A stretch of 64,000 nucleotides of DNA from Streptomyces sp. NBC_01497. GTDB taxonomy: Bacteria; Actinomycetota; Actinomycetes; Streptomycetales; Streptomycetaceae. The stretch spans positions 5,518,001 through 5,582,000 of the forward strand of contig NZ_CP109427.1 of the NCBI RefSeq assembly GCF_036250695.1. Direction: 5' to 3'. Of this stretch, positions 16,821-25,096 are shown piece by piece. Numbering within the stretch: position 1 is the first letter of the stretch; every line of letters starts with the position of its first letter. Position numbers and translations under genes: made by a program. Under the pieces are notes generated by a model that saw nothing but the letters and a program-made list of their open reading frames with translations, did not search any database and was not told the origin of the DNA.

Positions 16821-17900
16821 GTGGAGGTGACGCGTCGCCGGGTGCTGCTCCTGGACGCGGCTCCGGGCGAACTGCTGGACCGGGAGTTGGAGCGGTTCCT
16901 CGGCCACGGCCTGGCCGTCACGCTGAACCTGGCGCGGGTTGCCGACCCGGCAGCGGCCCGCGCGGCCTGGGACGGCCGGGTGGCGTTCACCGACTTCGAC
17001 CCGTTCGACGAGCCGGCGCTGATCGCGGCGACCGTGGGCGGTGGCGCCGGCCACCACGCCGTCAAGTCGCGCGCCGGGGTGCCCCTGAGCGCCGCGTTCC
17101 TCAGGGCCGCCACCGGGTCCGCGCTGCCCCGGCCGCTCCGGGTGATCGGCCGGGCAGGGGCGGGCACCGACCACGTCGACACGGCCGCGGCGGCCCGGCA
17201 CAGCGTCACCGTCACCCACACCCCGGGATCCAACGCGAGCGCCGTCGCGGAGTTCGCACTGGCCCAGCTGCTTGCCCTGACCCGAGGGCTCGTCGCGCTC
17301 AATGAGAGCTCGCACAGCGGCTCTTGGGGCTCGCCCGGCTCCTCGGTGCGGGGGCTCGCGGAACTGACCCTGGGGATCGTCGGACTGGGCAGGACCGGCC
17401 GGGCCCTGGCCGAGCGGGCGGGCGCGCTGGGCCTGGCGGTCCTGGCCCTCCAGCGGGGCGGGACCGCGACCACGGGCGCGGGGGTGCCGGTGGCCCGGCC
17501 AGGGTCGCTCGCGGACCTGCTGGCCGCGAGTGACGTGGTCTCGCTGCACGTTCCGCTCACGCGGGCGACCAGGAACCTGATCGGCGCCGGGGAACTGGCC
17601 CTGATGCGGCCCGGATCGATCCTGCTGAACACCGCGCGGGGCGGGATCGTGGACGAGCGGGCGCTGGCCGACGCGCTGGCCGACCCGGCCCACCCGCTCG
17701 CGGCGGCGGCCGTCGACACCTTCGCGCACGAGCACGCGGCATTCGCCTCGCCCCTCTTCGGCCTGCCGAACGCGCTGCTGACCCCGCACGTCGCGGGCAT
17801 GACACGAGACGCCATGGCCACGGCCGCGCTCCGCTGCGCGGATCACATCGCGGCGCTGCTGGCCGGGCGCCCGGACGGCGTGCCTGTCGTGACCGACTGA
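16821..17900 (+). CDS. D-isomer-specific 2-hydroxyacid dehydrogenase family protein
   Basis: 359 residues. The Rossmann motif LGIVGLGRTGRALAERAG lies about residue 184. Substrate/cofactor motifs include IGRAGAGTDHVD, VTHTPGSNASAVAEFAL, NTARGGIVDERAL and the catalytic His in LLTPHVAGM (~324). These NAD(P)H enzymes reduce 2-keto acids; 3-phosphoglycerate dehydrogenase-like members share the TPGSNA motif. The substrate is not predictable here. GTG 16821 follows a weakly purine-rich stretch. The gene is alone and converges with the GNAT gene. Confidence 0.8.
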   Translation: MEVTRRRVLLLDAAPGELLDRELERFLGHGLAVTLNLARVADPAAARAAWDGRVAFTDFDPFDEPALIAATVGGGAGHHAVKSRAGVPLSAAFLRAATGSALPRPLRVIGRAGAGTDHVDTAAAARHSVTVTHTPGSNASAVAEFALAQLLALTRGLVALNESSHSGSWGSPGSSVRGLAELTLGIVGLGRTGRALAERAGALGLAVLALQRGGTATTGAGVPVARPGSLADLLAASDVVSLHVPLTRATRNLIGAGELALMRPGSILLNTARGGIVDERALADALADPAHPLAAAAVDTFAHEHAAFASPLFGLPNALLTPHVAGMTRDAMATAALRCADHIAALLAGRPDGVPVVTD

Positions 17901-18015
17901 CCCGTGTCCCCGGCGTGTGCGGCTGACCGGCTGAGCAGCTGACCGGCTGTGTGCTGACCGGTCCTGCGGGCCGCGCTGCCCCGGATCCCAGCCGCCTCAG
18001 GACGGCGGGGGCGGC

Positions 18016-18555
18016 TCAACGCGCCGCGTCCCCGCCGTGCCGGTTCCCGTGCGGGTCGCGGTCGTGGTGGACCGTGTCCTCGGTGTCCTCGGTGTCCTCG
18101 GTGTCCTCGGTGTCCTTGGTGTCCTCGAAGGTCCAGGCGAGGATCGCCGAGGGGCCTTCGTCGCGCGCGCCCGCCGAGAGGTACGTCGCGAGGGCGGCCG
18201 CGTTGCCGGTGTCCGTGCCCACCCACATGCCGTAGCAGCCGCGCTCGCGGGCGACGGCGGCCAGCGCCGCTGTGAGGGCGCGGCCGATTCCCGCGCGACG
18301 GTACGGCTCGGCGACCTCCAGCTCGTAGAGCGCCATTTCGACGCCTTTGTCCGGGTGGATCATCTCGATGCCGGTCACAAAGCCCACCGGGGTGCCCTCG
18401 CCCACCCGGTCCAGGTACGCGAGGAGCATCACGTGCCCCTCGGCGGCGAGGAAGCGGCGGGCCCAGGCGTCACGGACGGTGTTGTCGAACAGGTACTCCG
18501 CGGCGATGAGCTGGGCGACGTTCGTCGCCGTGCGGAGGGAGAGACCGGTCGGCAA
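18016..18555 (-). CDS. GNAT-family N-acetyltransferase
   Basis: About 179 residues. The acetyl-CoA site is in YRRAGIGRALTAAL, preceded by ALYELEVAEP and followed by GCYGMWVGTDTGNAAALATYLSAGA, the usual GNAT beta4-beta5 region. The acceptor is unknown. TTG 18555 is preferred because AGAGAGG lies 6 nt upstream. The frame runs on to 18696 but without GNAT-like sequence. The C-terminus contains a Thr-Glu-Asp run encoded by the 9-bp repeat at 18074-18126, whose copy number could change tail length without shifting frame. Confidence 0.75.
   Translation of the reverse strand: MPTGLSLRTATNVAQLIAAEYLFDNTVRDAWARRFLAAEGHVMLLAYLDRVGEGTPVGFVTGIEMIHPDKGVEMALYELEVAEPYRRAGIGRALTAALAAVARERGCYGMWVGTDTGNAAALATYLSAGARDEGPSAILAWTFEDTKDTEDTEDTEDTEDTVHHDRDPHGNRHGGDAAR
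18074..18126. repeat. 9-bp tandem repeat in the GNAT 3' end
   Basis: About six copies of GTGTCCTCG (one with a T substitution). On the minus strand it encodes a Thr-Glu-Asp repeat. Period 9 keeps frame. Confidence 0.85.
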
Positions 18556-18724
18556 GGGACACCTCTCTGTGTGCCGGAACGCGTACGGGACAGGAGCCAG
18601 GCTCCCCCGGAACGAGACCTGCCGCGGGGAGGCGGCGCCCTGGACGGCTCCCCGGGTCCGGGCGGCCGGTGGGCTCAGGGCATGACCCGTCGTCACTGTC
18701 AGTGGTGGCGCTTAGAGTTCGGGC

Positions 18725-21577
18725 ATGGAGATCCGCATCCCGTGGCCGCCCCGGCCGCACGCGCGCTGGACCGCGGTGCTGGCTGTGCTCGTCGTGCTCG
18801 TCGGCGCCGGGACCTGGACGGCAGTCGCCGCGTCGGGCGGCGGTGCGCCCGCTGTGCACCGCACGGACCGGTTCATGGACATGCCGGGGGCGCGGATCGA
18901 CACGTCGTACTTCGTCGCCGACACCGGCCCGGGCGGCGGCGCGGGCGGGCGGCGGCCCGCCGTGCTGCTGGCGCACGGGTTCGGCGGCAGCAAGGACGAC
19001 GTGCGGGGTGAGGCGGAGACCCTCGCCCGCGACGGGTACGCGGTGCTGACGTGGTCGTCACGCGGCTTCGGCAGGTCGACGGGCAGGATCGGGCTCAACG
19101 ACCCGGCGTACGAGGTGAAGGACGTCTCCCGGATGATCGACTGGCTGGCCCGGCAGCCGCAGGTCCGGCTCGACGGGCCGGGCGATCCGCGCGTCGGTGT
19201 CACGGGCGCCTCCTACGGCGGAGCCGTCTCGCTGCTCGCCGCCGGGTATGACAAGCGGGTCGACGCGATCGCGCCCGAGATCACGTACTGGAACCTCGCG
19301 GACGCGCTCATGCCGGACGGGGTCTTCAAGAAGCTGTGGGCGGGGATCTTCTTCTCCACGGGCGGCGGTTGCGGCCGCTTCGAGACGAGCCTGTGCGAGC
19401 TGTACGACCGGGTCGCCGTCTCCGGCACCCCGACCGCGGCGGACCGGGCGCTGCTGGAGAAGCGCAGCCCCTCGGCCGTCGCCGACCGCATCGACGTGCC
19501 GTCGCTGATCGTGCAGGGGCAGACGGACTCGCTCTTCCCGCTCGGCCAGGCCGACGCGATGGCGAAGGCGATCGGGCACAACGGCGCCCCGGTGGCGGTC
19601 GACTGGACGGCGGGCGGCCACGACGGTGGCGACCAGGAGACCGACCGGGTGCAGGGACGGGTCGCCGGCTGGTTCGACCACTACCTGAAGGGTGACAAGG
19701 GCGCGTCCACCGGCCCGGCGTTCCGGGTCAGCCGCACGGGCGGGATCGACGCCACGGACGGCGCGACGCAACTGCGGGGTGCCGAAGCCGACCGCTATCC
19801 GGGTCTTGAGGGCGACCCGACGCGGGTGGCACTGGCCGGCGGACCGCAGACGTTCGCGAACCCGGCGGGCGGCAGTCCGCCCGCCATCTCCGCCGTGCCG
19901 GGGCTCGGCGGACTCGGCGCGTTCGCGTCGGGGGCGGGCGGCGGTTCCGGCGGCGGCTCCTCGGACGCGGACGCCGATTCGGGCGGTTCGGACTCGGGGG
20001 CAGGCGGTTCGTCGGGCTCCGACAGCGGGTCCGGGAGCGCCGTGAGCGGGCTGGCCGCCGCCGGGCTCGGGCTGTCCCTCGACTTCCCCGGCCAGTACGC
20101 GCAGTTCCTCTCCGCCCCGCTCGCCCGTTCCCTGCGGATCACCGGGTCCCCGACGCTGCGCGTCCGGGTCTCCTCCTCCACCGGGCGGGCGGTCCTCTTC
20201 GGCAAGGTGTACGACGTGGGTCCCGGCGGCGCCCAACAGGTGCTGCCCTCCCAGCTCGTGACCCCCCTGCGTGTCGAGGGCGCGCACGGCGGCCGGACGA
20301 TCGAGGTCACGATGCCCGCCGTCGACCACCAGGTCGCGGCGGGGCACCGGCTGAGGGTCGTCCTCGCGGCCACGGACCTCGGGTACGCGTCGCCCGCGAC
20401 CCCGGCCGTGTACCAGGTCTCCCTCGCGGGCGGCGGGATCTCGGTGCCCACCGACCCTGCCCTGGCGACCGGATCCGCCGCACTGCCCTGGTGGGTGTGG
20501 GGCCTGCCGCTCGCGGGCCTGGCCGTCGGCGCGGCGCTGCTGGTCACCGCGCGGCGCCGGTCCGCCGCACCGCCGCCCGAGCCGGCCCTCGCGGAGGTCC
20601 CGCTCCTGATCACGGGCCTGACGAAGCGGTACGCGAGGTCGGCCGACCGGTACGCGGTGCGCGACCTGTCCTTCCGGGTGGAGAAGGGCCAGGTGCTCGG
20701 CCTGCTCGGGCCCAACGGAGCGGGCAAGACCACCACGCTGCGCATGCTCATGGGACTCATCGGCCCGGACGCGGGCGAGATCCGGATCTTCGGGCACGCG
20801 GTGCGGCCGGGAGCGCCGGTGCTGTCGCGGGTCGGCTCGTTCGTCGAGGGCGCGGGATTCCTGCCGCACCTGACGGGCCGGGCCAATCTGGAGCTGTACT
20901 GGCGCGCCACCGGCCGCCCGGCCGCGGACGCCCACATCGAGGAGGCGCTGGAGATCGCGGGCCTCGGGGACGCCCTGGCCCGCGCCGTGCGCACGTACTC
21001 GCAGGGCATGCGGCAGCGGCTCGCGATCGCCCAGGCCATGCTGGGACTGCCGGATCTGCTGATCCTGGACGAGCCGACGAACGGCCTCGACCCGCCGCAG
21101 ATCCGTGAGATGCGGGACGTGATGATCACGTACGCGGCCGCGGGGCGCACGGTCATCGTCTCCAGCCATCTGCTGTCCGAGGTCGAGCAGTCCTGCACGC
21201 ACCTGGTCGTCATGCACCGCGGCCGGCTGGTCCAGGCGGGGCCCGTGGCGGAGCTCACCGGGGCCGGGGACACGCTCCTGGTGGGAACCGAGGACGAGAT
21301 GCCCGCCTCGGTGGTCGCCCACGTCGCGGCCCTGCCCGGGGTCGCGTCCGCGGTGCGCACGGACACCGGCCTGCTCGTGCGACTCGACGGTGCGACGACG
21401 AACGCGCTCCTCGCCGAGCTGCTGCGACGGGGCGTACGGCTGACGGGCGTCGGCCCCCACCGGCGGCTGGAGGACGCGTTCCTCACGCTCATCTCCGACG
21501 GAGGCGCCGCCGGCGCCGCCGGCGCCGAACCCGTCACCGAAGTACCCGAGTCCGTCGCCCCAGGAGGTTCCGCATGA
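18725..21577 (+). CDS. Fusion: membrane-anchored alpha/beta-hydrolase (X-Pro peptidase/S15-like) plus ABC transporter ATPase
   Basis: 950 residues. Residues 15-38 are a signal-anchor. Residues ~50-320 are an alpha/beta-hydrolase: LLAHGFGGSKDD, nucleophile Ser163 in GASYGG, Asp in QGQTDSLFPL and His in TAGGHDGG. A Ser/Gly/Asp-rich linker (~400-440) and a CocE/NonD-type beta domain (~445-580) follow. A second TM helix (WWVWGLPLAGLAVGAALL, ~587-607) precedes an ABC ATPase with Walker A GPNGAGKTT (~661), signature YSQGMRQRLA (~758) and Walker B LLILDEPTNGLDPPQ (~778). The predicted topology is outside hydrolase, inside ATPase. It is coupled (ATGA) to a permease gene. Substrate unknown. Confidence 0.85.
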   Translation: MEIRIPWPPRPHARWTAVLAVLVVLVGAGTWTAVAASGGGAPAVHRTDRFMDMPGARIDTSYFVADTGPGGGAGGRRPAVLLAHGFGGSKDDVRGEAETLARDGYAVLTWSSRGFGRSTGRIGLNDPAYEVKDVSRMIDWLARQPQVRLDGPGDPRVGVTGASYGGAVSLLAAGYDKRVDAIAPEITYWNLADALMPDGVFKKLWAGIFFSTGGGCGRFETSLCELYDRVAVSGTPTAADRALLEKRSPSAVADRIDVPSLIVQGQTDSLFPLGQADAMAKAIGHNGAPVAVDWTAGGHDGGDQETDRVQGRVAGWFDHYLKGDKGASTGPAFRVSRTGGIDATDGATQLRGAEADRYPGLEGDPTRVALAGGPQTFANPAGGSPPAISAVPGLGGLGAFASGAGGGSGGGSSDADADSGGSDSGAGGSSGSDSGSGSAVSGLAAAGLGLSLDFPGQYAQFLSAPLARSLRITGSPTLRVRVSSSTGRAVLFGKVYDVGPGGAQQVLPSQLVTPLRVEGAHGGRTIEVTMPAVDHQVAAGHRLRVVLAATDLGYASPATPAVYQVSLAGGGISVPTDPALATGSAALPWWVWGLPLAGLAVGAALLVTARRRSAAPPPEPALAEVPLLITGLTKRYARSADRYAVRDLSFRVEKGQVLGLLGPNGAGKTTTLRMLMGLIGPDAGEIRIFGHAVRPGAPVLSRVGSFVEGAGFLPHLTGRANLELYWRATGRPAADAHIEEALEIAGLGDALARAVRTYSQGMRQRLAIAQAMLGLPDLLILDEPTNGLDPPQIREMRDVMITYAAAGRTVIVSSHLLSEVEQSCTHLVVMHRGRLVQAGPVAELTGAGDTLLVGTEDEMPASVVAHVAALPGVASAVRTDTGLLVRLDGATTNALLAELLRRGVRLTGVGPHRRLEDAFLTLISDGGAAGAAGAEPVTEVPESVAPGGSA

Positions 21578-22428
21578 GTGCGCTCACCGAGTCCGCGGCC
21601 GGGTACCGCGCCCGGCGTACCCTCCCCGTCCGCGTCGAGTCCGTACGGCAGTTGAAGCGGCGGCGGACGCTCGCGATGGGGCTGGTACTCGGCCTGCTGC
21701 CATTCGTCCTCGTCGCGGCGTTCGCCATCGGCGGCACGCCGGGCGGGGCGAGCGGCCGGATCACGCTGATGGACACGGCGACCCGGTCGGGCGCCAACTT
21801 CGCGGCGACGGCGCTGTTCGTGTCGGCGGGATTCCTGCTGGTCGTCCCGGTCGCCCTGTTCTGCGGGGACACCGTGGCGTCGGAGGCGAGCTGGTCGTCG
21901 CTGCGCTATCTCCTCGCGGCTCCCGTGCCCCGGGCCCGGCTGCTGGTCAGCAAACTGATCGTCGCCCTGTGGATGAGCGCGGCGGCGATCGTGCTGCTGC
22001 CGCTCGTGGCACTCGCCGTCGGCACGGCGGCCTACGGCTGGGGCCCCCTGGAGCTGCCCACCGGCGGATCGCTGTCCACGAGCGAGGCGCTGCCCCGGCT
22101 CGCACTGGTGGTCGCGTTCGTGTTCCTGTCCCAACTCGTGACGGCCGGGCTGGCGTTCTGGCTCTCCACGAAGACGGACGCGCCGCTGGGCGCGGTGGGC
22201 GGGGCAGTGGGTCTCACGATCATCGGCAATGTGCTCGACGCGGTGACCGCACTCGGCGACTGGCGCCAGTTCCTGCCCGCGCACTGGCAGTTCGCCTGGA
22301 TCGACGCCCTCCAGCCGGGGCTTGAGTGGTCGGGCATGCTCAAGGGGTCCGCGGTGTCGGTCGCGTACGCACTGGTGCTGTTCGCGCTGGCCTTCCGGGG
22401 GTTCGCCCGCAAGGACATCGTGTCGTAG
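21574..22428 (+). CDS. ABC-2-type transporter permease
   Basis: 284 residues with about six hydrophobic segments, starting LAMGLVLGLLPFVLVAAFA near residue 31 and ending with AYALVLFALAFRGFARKDI. CGDTVASEASWSSLRYLLAAPVPRARLLVSK matches the coupling region of ABC-2/NatB-like permeases. Its ATG lies inside the stop of the fusion gene, with GGAGG just upstream. It is the obvious membrane partner of that ATPase domain, together an exporter of unknown cargo. No further genes belong to the pair. Confidence 0.85.
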   Translation: MSALTESAAGYRARRTLPVRVESVRQLKRRRTLAMGLVLGLLPFVLVAAFAIGGTPGGASGRITLMDTATRSGANFAATALFVSAGFLLVVPVALFCGDTVASEASWSSLRYLLAAPVPRARLLVSKLIVALWMSAAAIVLLPLVALAVGTAAYGWGPLELPTGGSLSTSEALPRLALVVAFVFLSQLVTAGLAFWLSTKTDAPLGAVGGAVGLTIIGNVLDAVTALGDWRQFLPAHWQFAWIDALQPGLEWSGMLKGSAVSVAYALVLFALAFRGFARKDIVS

Positions 22429-22546
22429 GACGCGGGGAGGGTGCGCGGGCGAGCCATCCCCCGTGCGCGTCGCCGGACGGTGCGTGGGACCGGAGTACGG
22501 GCGGTACCCCCGTGGCTCCTGGGGCCCGGCCCCGCGCGCGGCCCGC

Positions 22547-23311
22547 TCAGGCCGAGGCGCGGTTCAGGCGGCGCACCCTGATGTCGTTCAGCGCCTGTTG
22601 CTCCGCCGCCATCGTGCGCAGCCCGATGGACACCCGCCGGGCATCGACCCCGTCCGGGTCCGCCACCGGGAACGGCCTGCCGAGCGGGGTGTAGCGGGTG
22701 CCGTAGGTCTGGGGTCTGCCCAGTTCGACCGCGCAGTGGTCCGTCGCGTAGGCGGCGTGGATGGGCGGGCACTGCCCGCGCTCGACCGCGCTCGTGATCA
22801 GGTCGCGGCCCGTCAGCTGCAGCGGCAGGTCGTCGGCGTGCAGCAGGATCATCAGGGCGGCCGTGGACGCCTCGGCGCCGACGAGGGCCGCGGTCGGCCA
22901 GCCGTGCTCCTCGACGATCTCCGCGAGGGCCGCCGCGTTCGCCGTACGGCAGCGGGCGAGCCGCCTGCGCTGCAGGGCGCCTGGCAGCCGGTGCGCGGCC
23001 ACCGTCAGCGTGCTGTCCTGTGCGACGCGGTCCACCAGTTCGCGGGCGAGCCCCGCGATTCCGTCGGGCCCCTCGGGTCCTTCGGTCGGGTCCGGATCAT
23101 CCGCCACGTACGCCGCGTCGGCCACGTACGCCGCGTCGGCCGGGTACGCCGCGTCGGCCGGGTACGCCGCGTCGGCCGGGCGCGGCGCCGGCCGCGCGGG
23201 CCGGGCCTCCGCGCGGTCCGCCCGGGTCGCCTCACGCACCCTGCGCCCCTGGCCGCTCCCGATGCCACCCGTACGCCACAGGTCCCGGCACTGCCCGTCC
23301 CCACCCTTCAC
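22547..23311 (-). CDS. DUF6624-like protein with N-terminal repeat tail
   Basis: 254 residues. The conserved part (~85-245) has LARELVDRVAQD, EEHGWPTAALVGAEAS, LLHADDLPLQ, YATDHCAVELGRPQTYGTRY and final Arg-rich helices, which I associate with DUF6624. No function is known. Residues ~45-70 are a DAAYPA/DAAYVA repeat from an 18-bp tandem repeat. GTG 23311 overlaps the stop of the upstream ATPase gene (GTGA), fixing the start and implying co-translation with the regulatory cluster. Confidence 0.65.
   Translation of the reverse strand: MKGGDGQCRDLWRTGGIGSGQGRRVREATRADRAEARPARPAPRPADAAYPADAAYPADAAYVADAAYVADDPDPTEGPEGPDGIAGLARELVDRVAQDSTLTVAAHRLPGALQRRRLARCRTANAAALAEIVEEHGWPTAALVGAEASTAALMILLHADDLPLQLTGRDLITSAVERGQCPPIHAAYATDHCAVELGRPQTYGTRYTPLGRPFPVADPDGVDARRVSIGLRTMAAEQQALNDIRVRRLNRASA
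23109..23180. repeat. 18-bp tandem repeat inside the DUF6624 gene
   Basis: Four 18-bp units beginning TACGCCGCGTCGGCC, differing in the last bases (ACG versus GGG). Period 18 preserves frame and encodes DAAYPA/DAAYVA units. Confidence 0.85.
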
Positions 23312-23787
23312 CGTTCGGTTCTCCCGGACGGGGTGGTGGCGAGGCAGACGCTCGCCCAGACCGTACGGCCCCGTCCGGTGCCGTCCGTCTCGCTGCCCCA
23401 GGCCCGCGCGACCTTGTCCACCAGGAACATCCCGTGCCCGGTGGGCGGTGCGCCGACGGCCGGGCCCTCGTCCCGTACCTCCACGCGCACGCCGCGGGCG
23501 AAGACCCGCGCCGTGCAGCTCACGACGGAACTCTCGGTCCGGAGAACGGCGTTGGTGACCAGTTCGGACACGACGAGTTCCGCCATGTCCCGCACCTCGT
23601 GCGGCAGGTCGCCGTCCCGCAACTGCGCGCGGAGCAGGTGCCGTGCCACGGCGACCGAGTCGGGCCGGCGGGGGAGTGCGTGCGTGTACGCGGCCGGGAG
23701 GCCCTCCATCAGCTCGACCGGGGCCGACAACTCCAACGGCCGCGCGGCGCGTTGCTGGTGTGCCACCTGTTCCTTGATGCGAGCCAC
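23308..23787 (-). CDS. HATPase_c (RsbW/SpoIIAB-like) ATP-binding regulatory protein
   Basis: 159 residues from GTG 23787. The GHKL fold is visible: ELVVSELVTNAVLRT (N box), VRVEVRDEGPAV (G1 box) and GHGMFLVDKVARAWG (G2 box), ending GRTVWASV. Such proteins are anti-sigma-type kinases or the AbaA-like ATPases of Streptomyces development loci. A frame extension to 23880 exists. GTG 23787 is preferred because TTGCGG and CATAGT 18 nt apart place a transcription start next to it, suggesting a leaderless mRNA. The stop overlaps the DUF6624 start. It is divergent from the XRE-DUF397 pair. Confidence 0.78.
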   Translation of the reverse strand: MARIKEQVAHQQRAARPLELSAPVELMEGLPAAYTHALPRRPDSVAVARHLLRAQLRDGDLPHEVRDMAELVVSELVTNAVLRTESSVVSCTARVFARGVRVEVRDEGPAVGAPPTGHGMFLVDKVARAWGSETDGTGRGRTVWASVCLATTPSGRTER

Positions 23788-23926
23788 GCGCTCACTATGC
23801 GCGCTGACTCGGTCACGCCGCAACCGACTGTCTGATAATTTCAGCGTGCTCGTCGACGCTATGGATAGCGCACGGAGCACCTGTCAGACTCATTCGAGTG
23901 AGGTGGTGTCAGGTGGTGACGACGTG

Positions 23927-24823
23927 GTGAGTGATGCCCGGTCCGGGGTCCCGGCGGTCTCGGGCTCGTCGGGTAACGGCAGTTCGCCGACCGTCCTGCG
24001 CATCGTCCTCGGGAAGCGGCTGCTCGCGCTGCGCGAGAGGGCCGGCGTGTCCCGCGAGGCGGCGGCGGAGGTTCTCGACGTGACCCCGCTGACGATCCGC
24101 CGGATGGAGAACTCCGAGGTCGGGTTCAAACTCCCCTACGTGCGGCTCCTGCTGGGGATGTACGGGGTGACGGGGGGCGAGGCCGAGCAGTTCACCGAGC
24201 TGGTGAAGGATGCCAACCGGCCTGGCTGGTGGCACCGTTACCGCGATGCCGTGCCCGGCTGGTTCAGCGGCTATGTGAGCCTGGAGGACGAGGCCAGCCT
24301 CATCAGGACGTACGAACCCCACTACATCCCGGGACTCCTGCAGACGGAGGAGTACGCGCGCGGAGTGCTGGGGGCCGGTGCCCCGAGGAGCGGCGCGGAG
24401 CTCGACCGGCGGGTGGCGCTGCGCGTCAAGCGGCAGCAGCTGCTGACGAAGTCGGGGGCGCCGATGCTGTGGATCCTCATGGAGGAATCCGTTCTGCGGC
24501 GGCCCGTCGGCGAGTCGCCGGACGTGATGAGGGCGCAGGTGGACCATCTGCTCGACACGACGGCGATGCCCAATGTGACGCTGCAGCTCATGCCGTTCAC
24601 GATCGGCCCGCACCTGGGGGCGTTCGGGCCGTTCCACCTGTTCCGCTTCGACCTCACGGAGCTCCCGGACATCGTCTACACCGAGAACCTGACGGGCGCG
24701 GTCTACCTCGACCGGCGCCCGGACTCCTCCGCCTATCTCGAAGTGCTCGACAACCTCTCGGCCCGGGCGGCCTCGGTGCACGAGACGAGAGCCTTCCTCC
24801 AGAACATACGCAAGGAGCTCTAA
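23927..24823 (+). CDS. XRE-family regulator with DUF5753 C-terminal domain (WhiJ-like)
   Basis: 298 residues from GTG 23927. The HTH lies at ~25-80 (LGKRLLALRERAGVSREAAA, then VTPLTIRRMENSEVGFKLPY). The DUF5753 region follows from ~100 with YEPHYIPGLLQTEEYARGVL, LWILMEESVLRRPVG, HLLDTTAMPNVTLQLMPF and a late VYLDRR. Such proteins pair with small DUF397 partners in whiJ/abaA-type loci. The DUF397 ATG overlaps the stop (TAATG). A GTG at 23924 is the alternative start; AGGTGGT upstream fits both. TGATAAT near 23834 may be the -10 of an upstream promoter. Confidence 0.85.
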   Translation: MSDARSGVPAVSGSSGNGSSPTVLRIVLGKRLLALRERAGVSREAAAEVLDVTPLTIRRMENSEVGFKLPYVRLLLGMYGVTGGEAEQFTELVKDANRPGWWHRYRDAVPGWFSGYVSLEDEASLIRTYEPHYIPGLLQTEEYARGVLGAGAPRSGAELDRRVALRVKRQQLLTKSGAPMLWILMEESVLRRPVGESPDVMRAQVDHLLDTTAMPNVTLQLMPFTIGPHLGAFGPFHLFRFDLTELPDIVYTENLTGAVYLDRRPDSSAYLEVLDNLSARAASVHETRAFLQNIRKEL

Positions 24824-25056
24824 TGCAGGAGATCTACAACGGCATGCCGGCGGCCGAACTGGGCGCGGAAGGCTGGGAGAAGCCCTGGAGCGGTCCGAAC
24901 GGCGGCAGTTGCGTCGAGGCGAAGAAACTCGGGGAGGGCCGCGTGGCGGTCCGTCAGTCCACGGATCAGTCCGGTCCGGCGCTGATTTGTTCCGACGATG
25001 CCATGGCGTGCTTCGTCGAAGGCGCGAAGAATGGCCTCGCCGACTTCCTCCTGTAG
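24823..25056 (+). CDS. DUF397 small protein
   Basis: 77 residues. WSGPNGGSCVEAKKL, VAVRQSTDQSGPALI and a final ACFVEGAKNGLADFLL are the DUF397 hallmarks (Gly-Cys-Val-Glu core, then VAVRxS). These proteins are the usual partner of XRE-DUF5753 regulators and resemble BldB-type developmental proteins. The ATG shares a base with the stop of the regulator. Direct binding between the two is the common hypothesis for the family and is not shown here. Confidence 0.85.
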   Translation: MQEIYNGMPAAELGAEGWEKPWSGPNGGSCVEAKKLGEGRVAVRQSTDQSGPALICSDDAMACFVEGAKNGLADFLL

Positions 25057-25096
25057 GCGTACCACCGAGGCATGACCGAGAAACGGACGGACCAGG

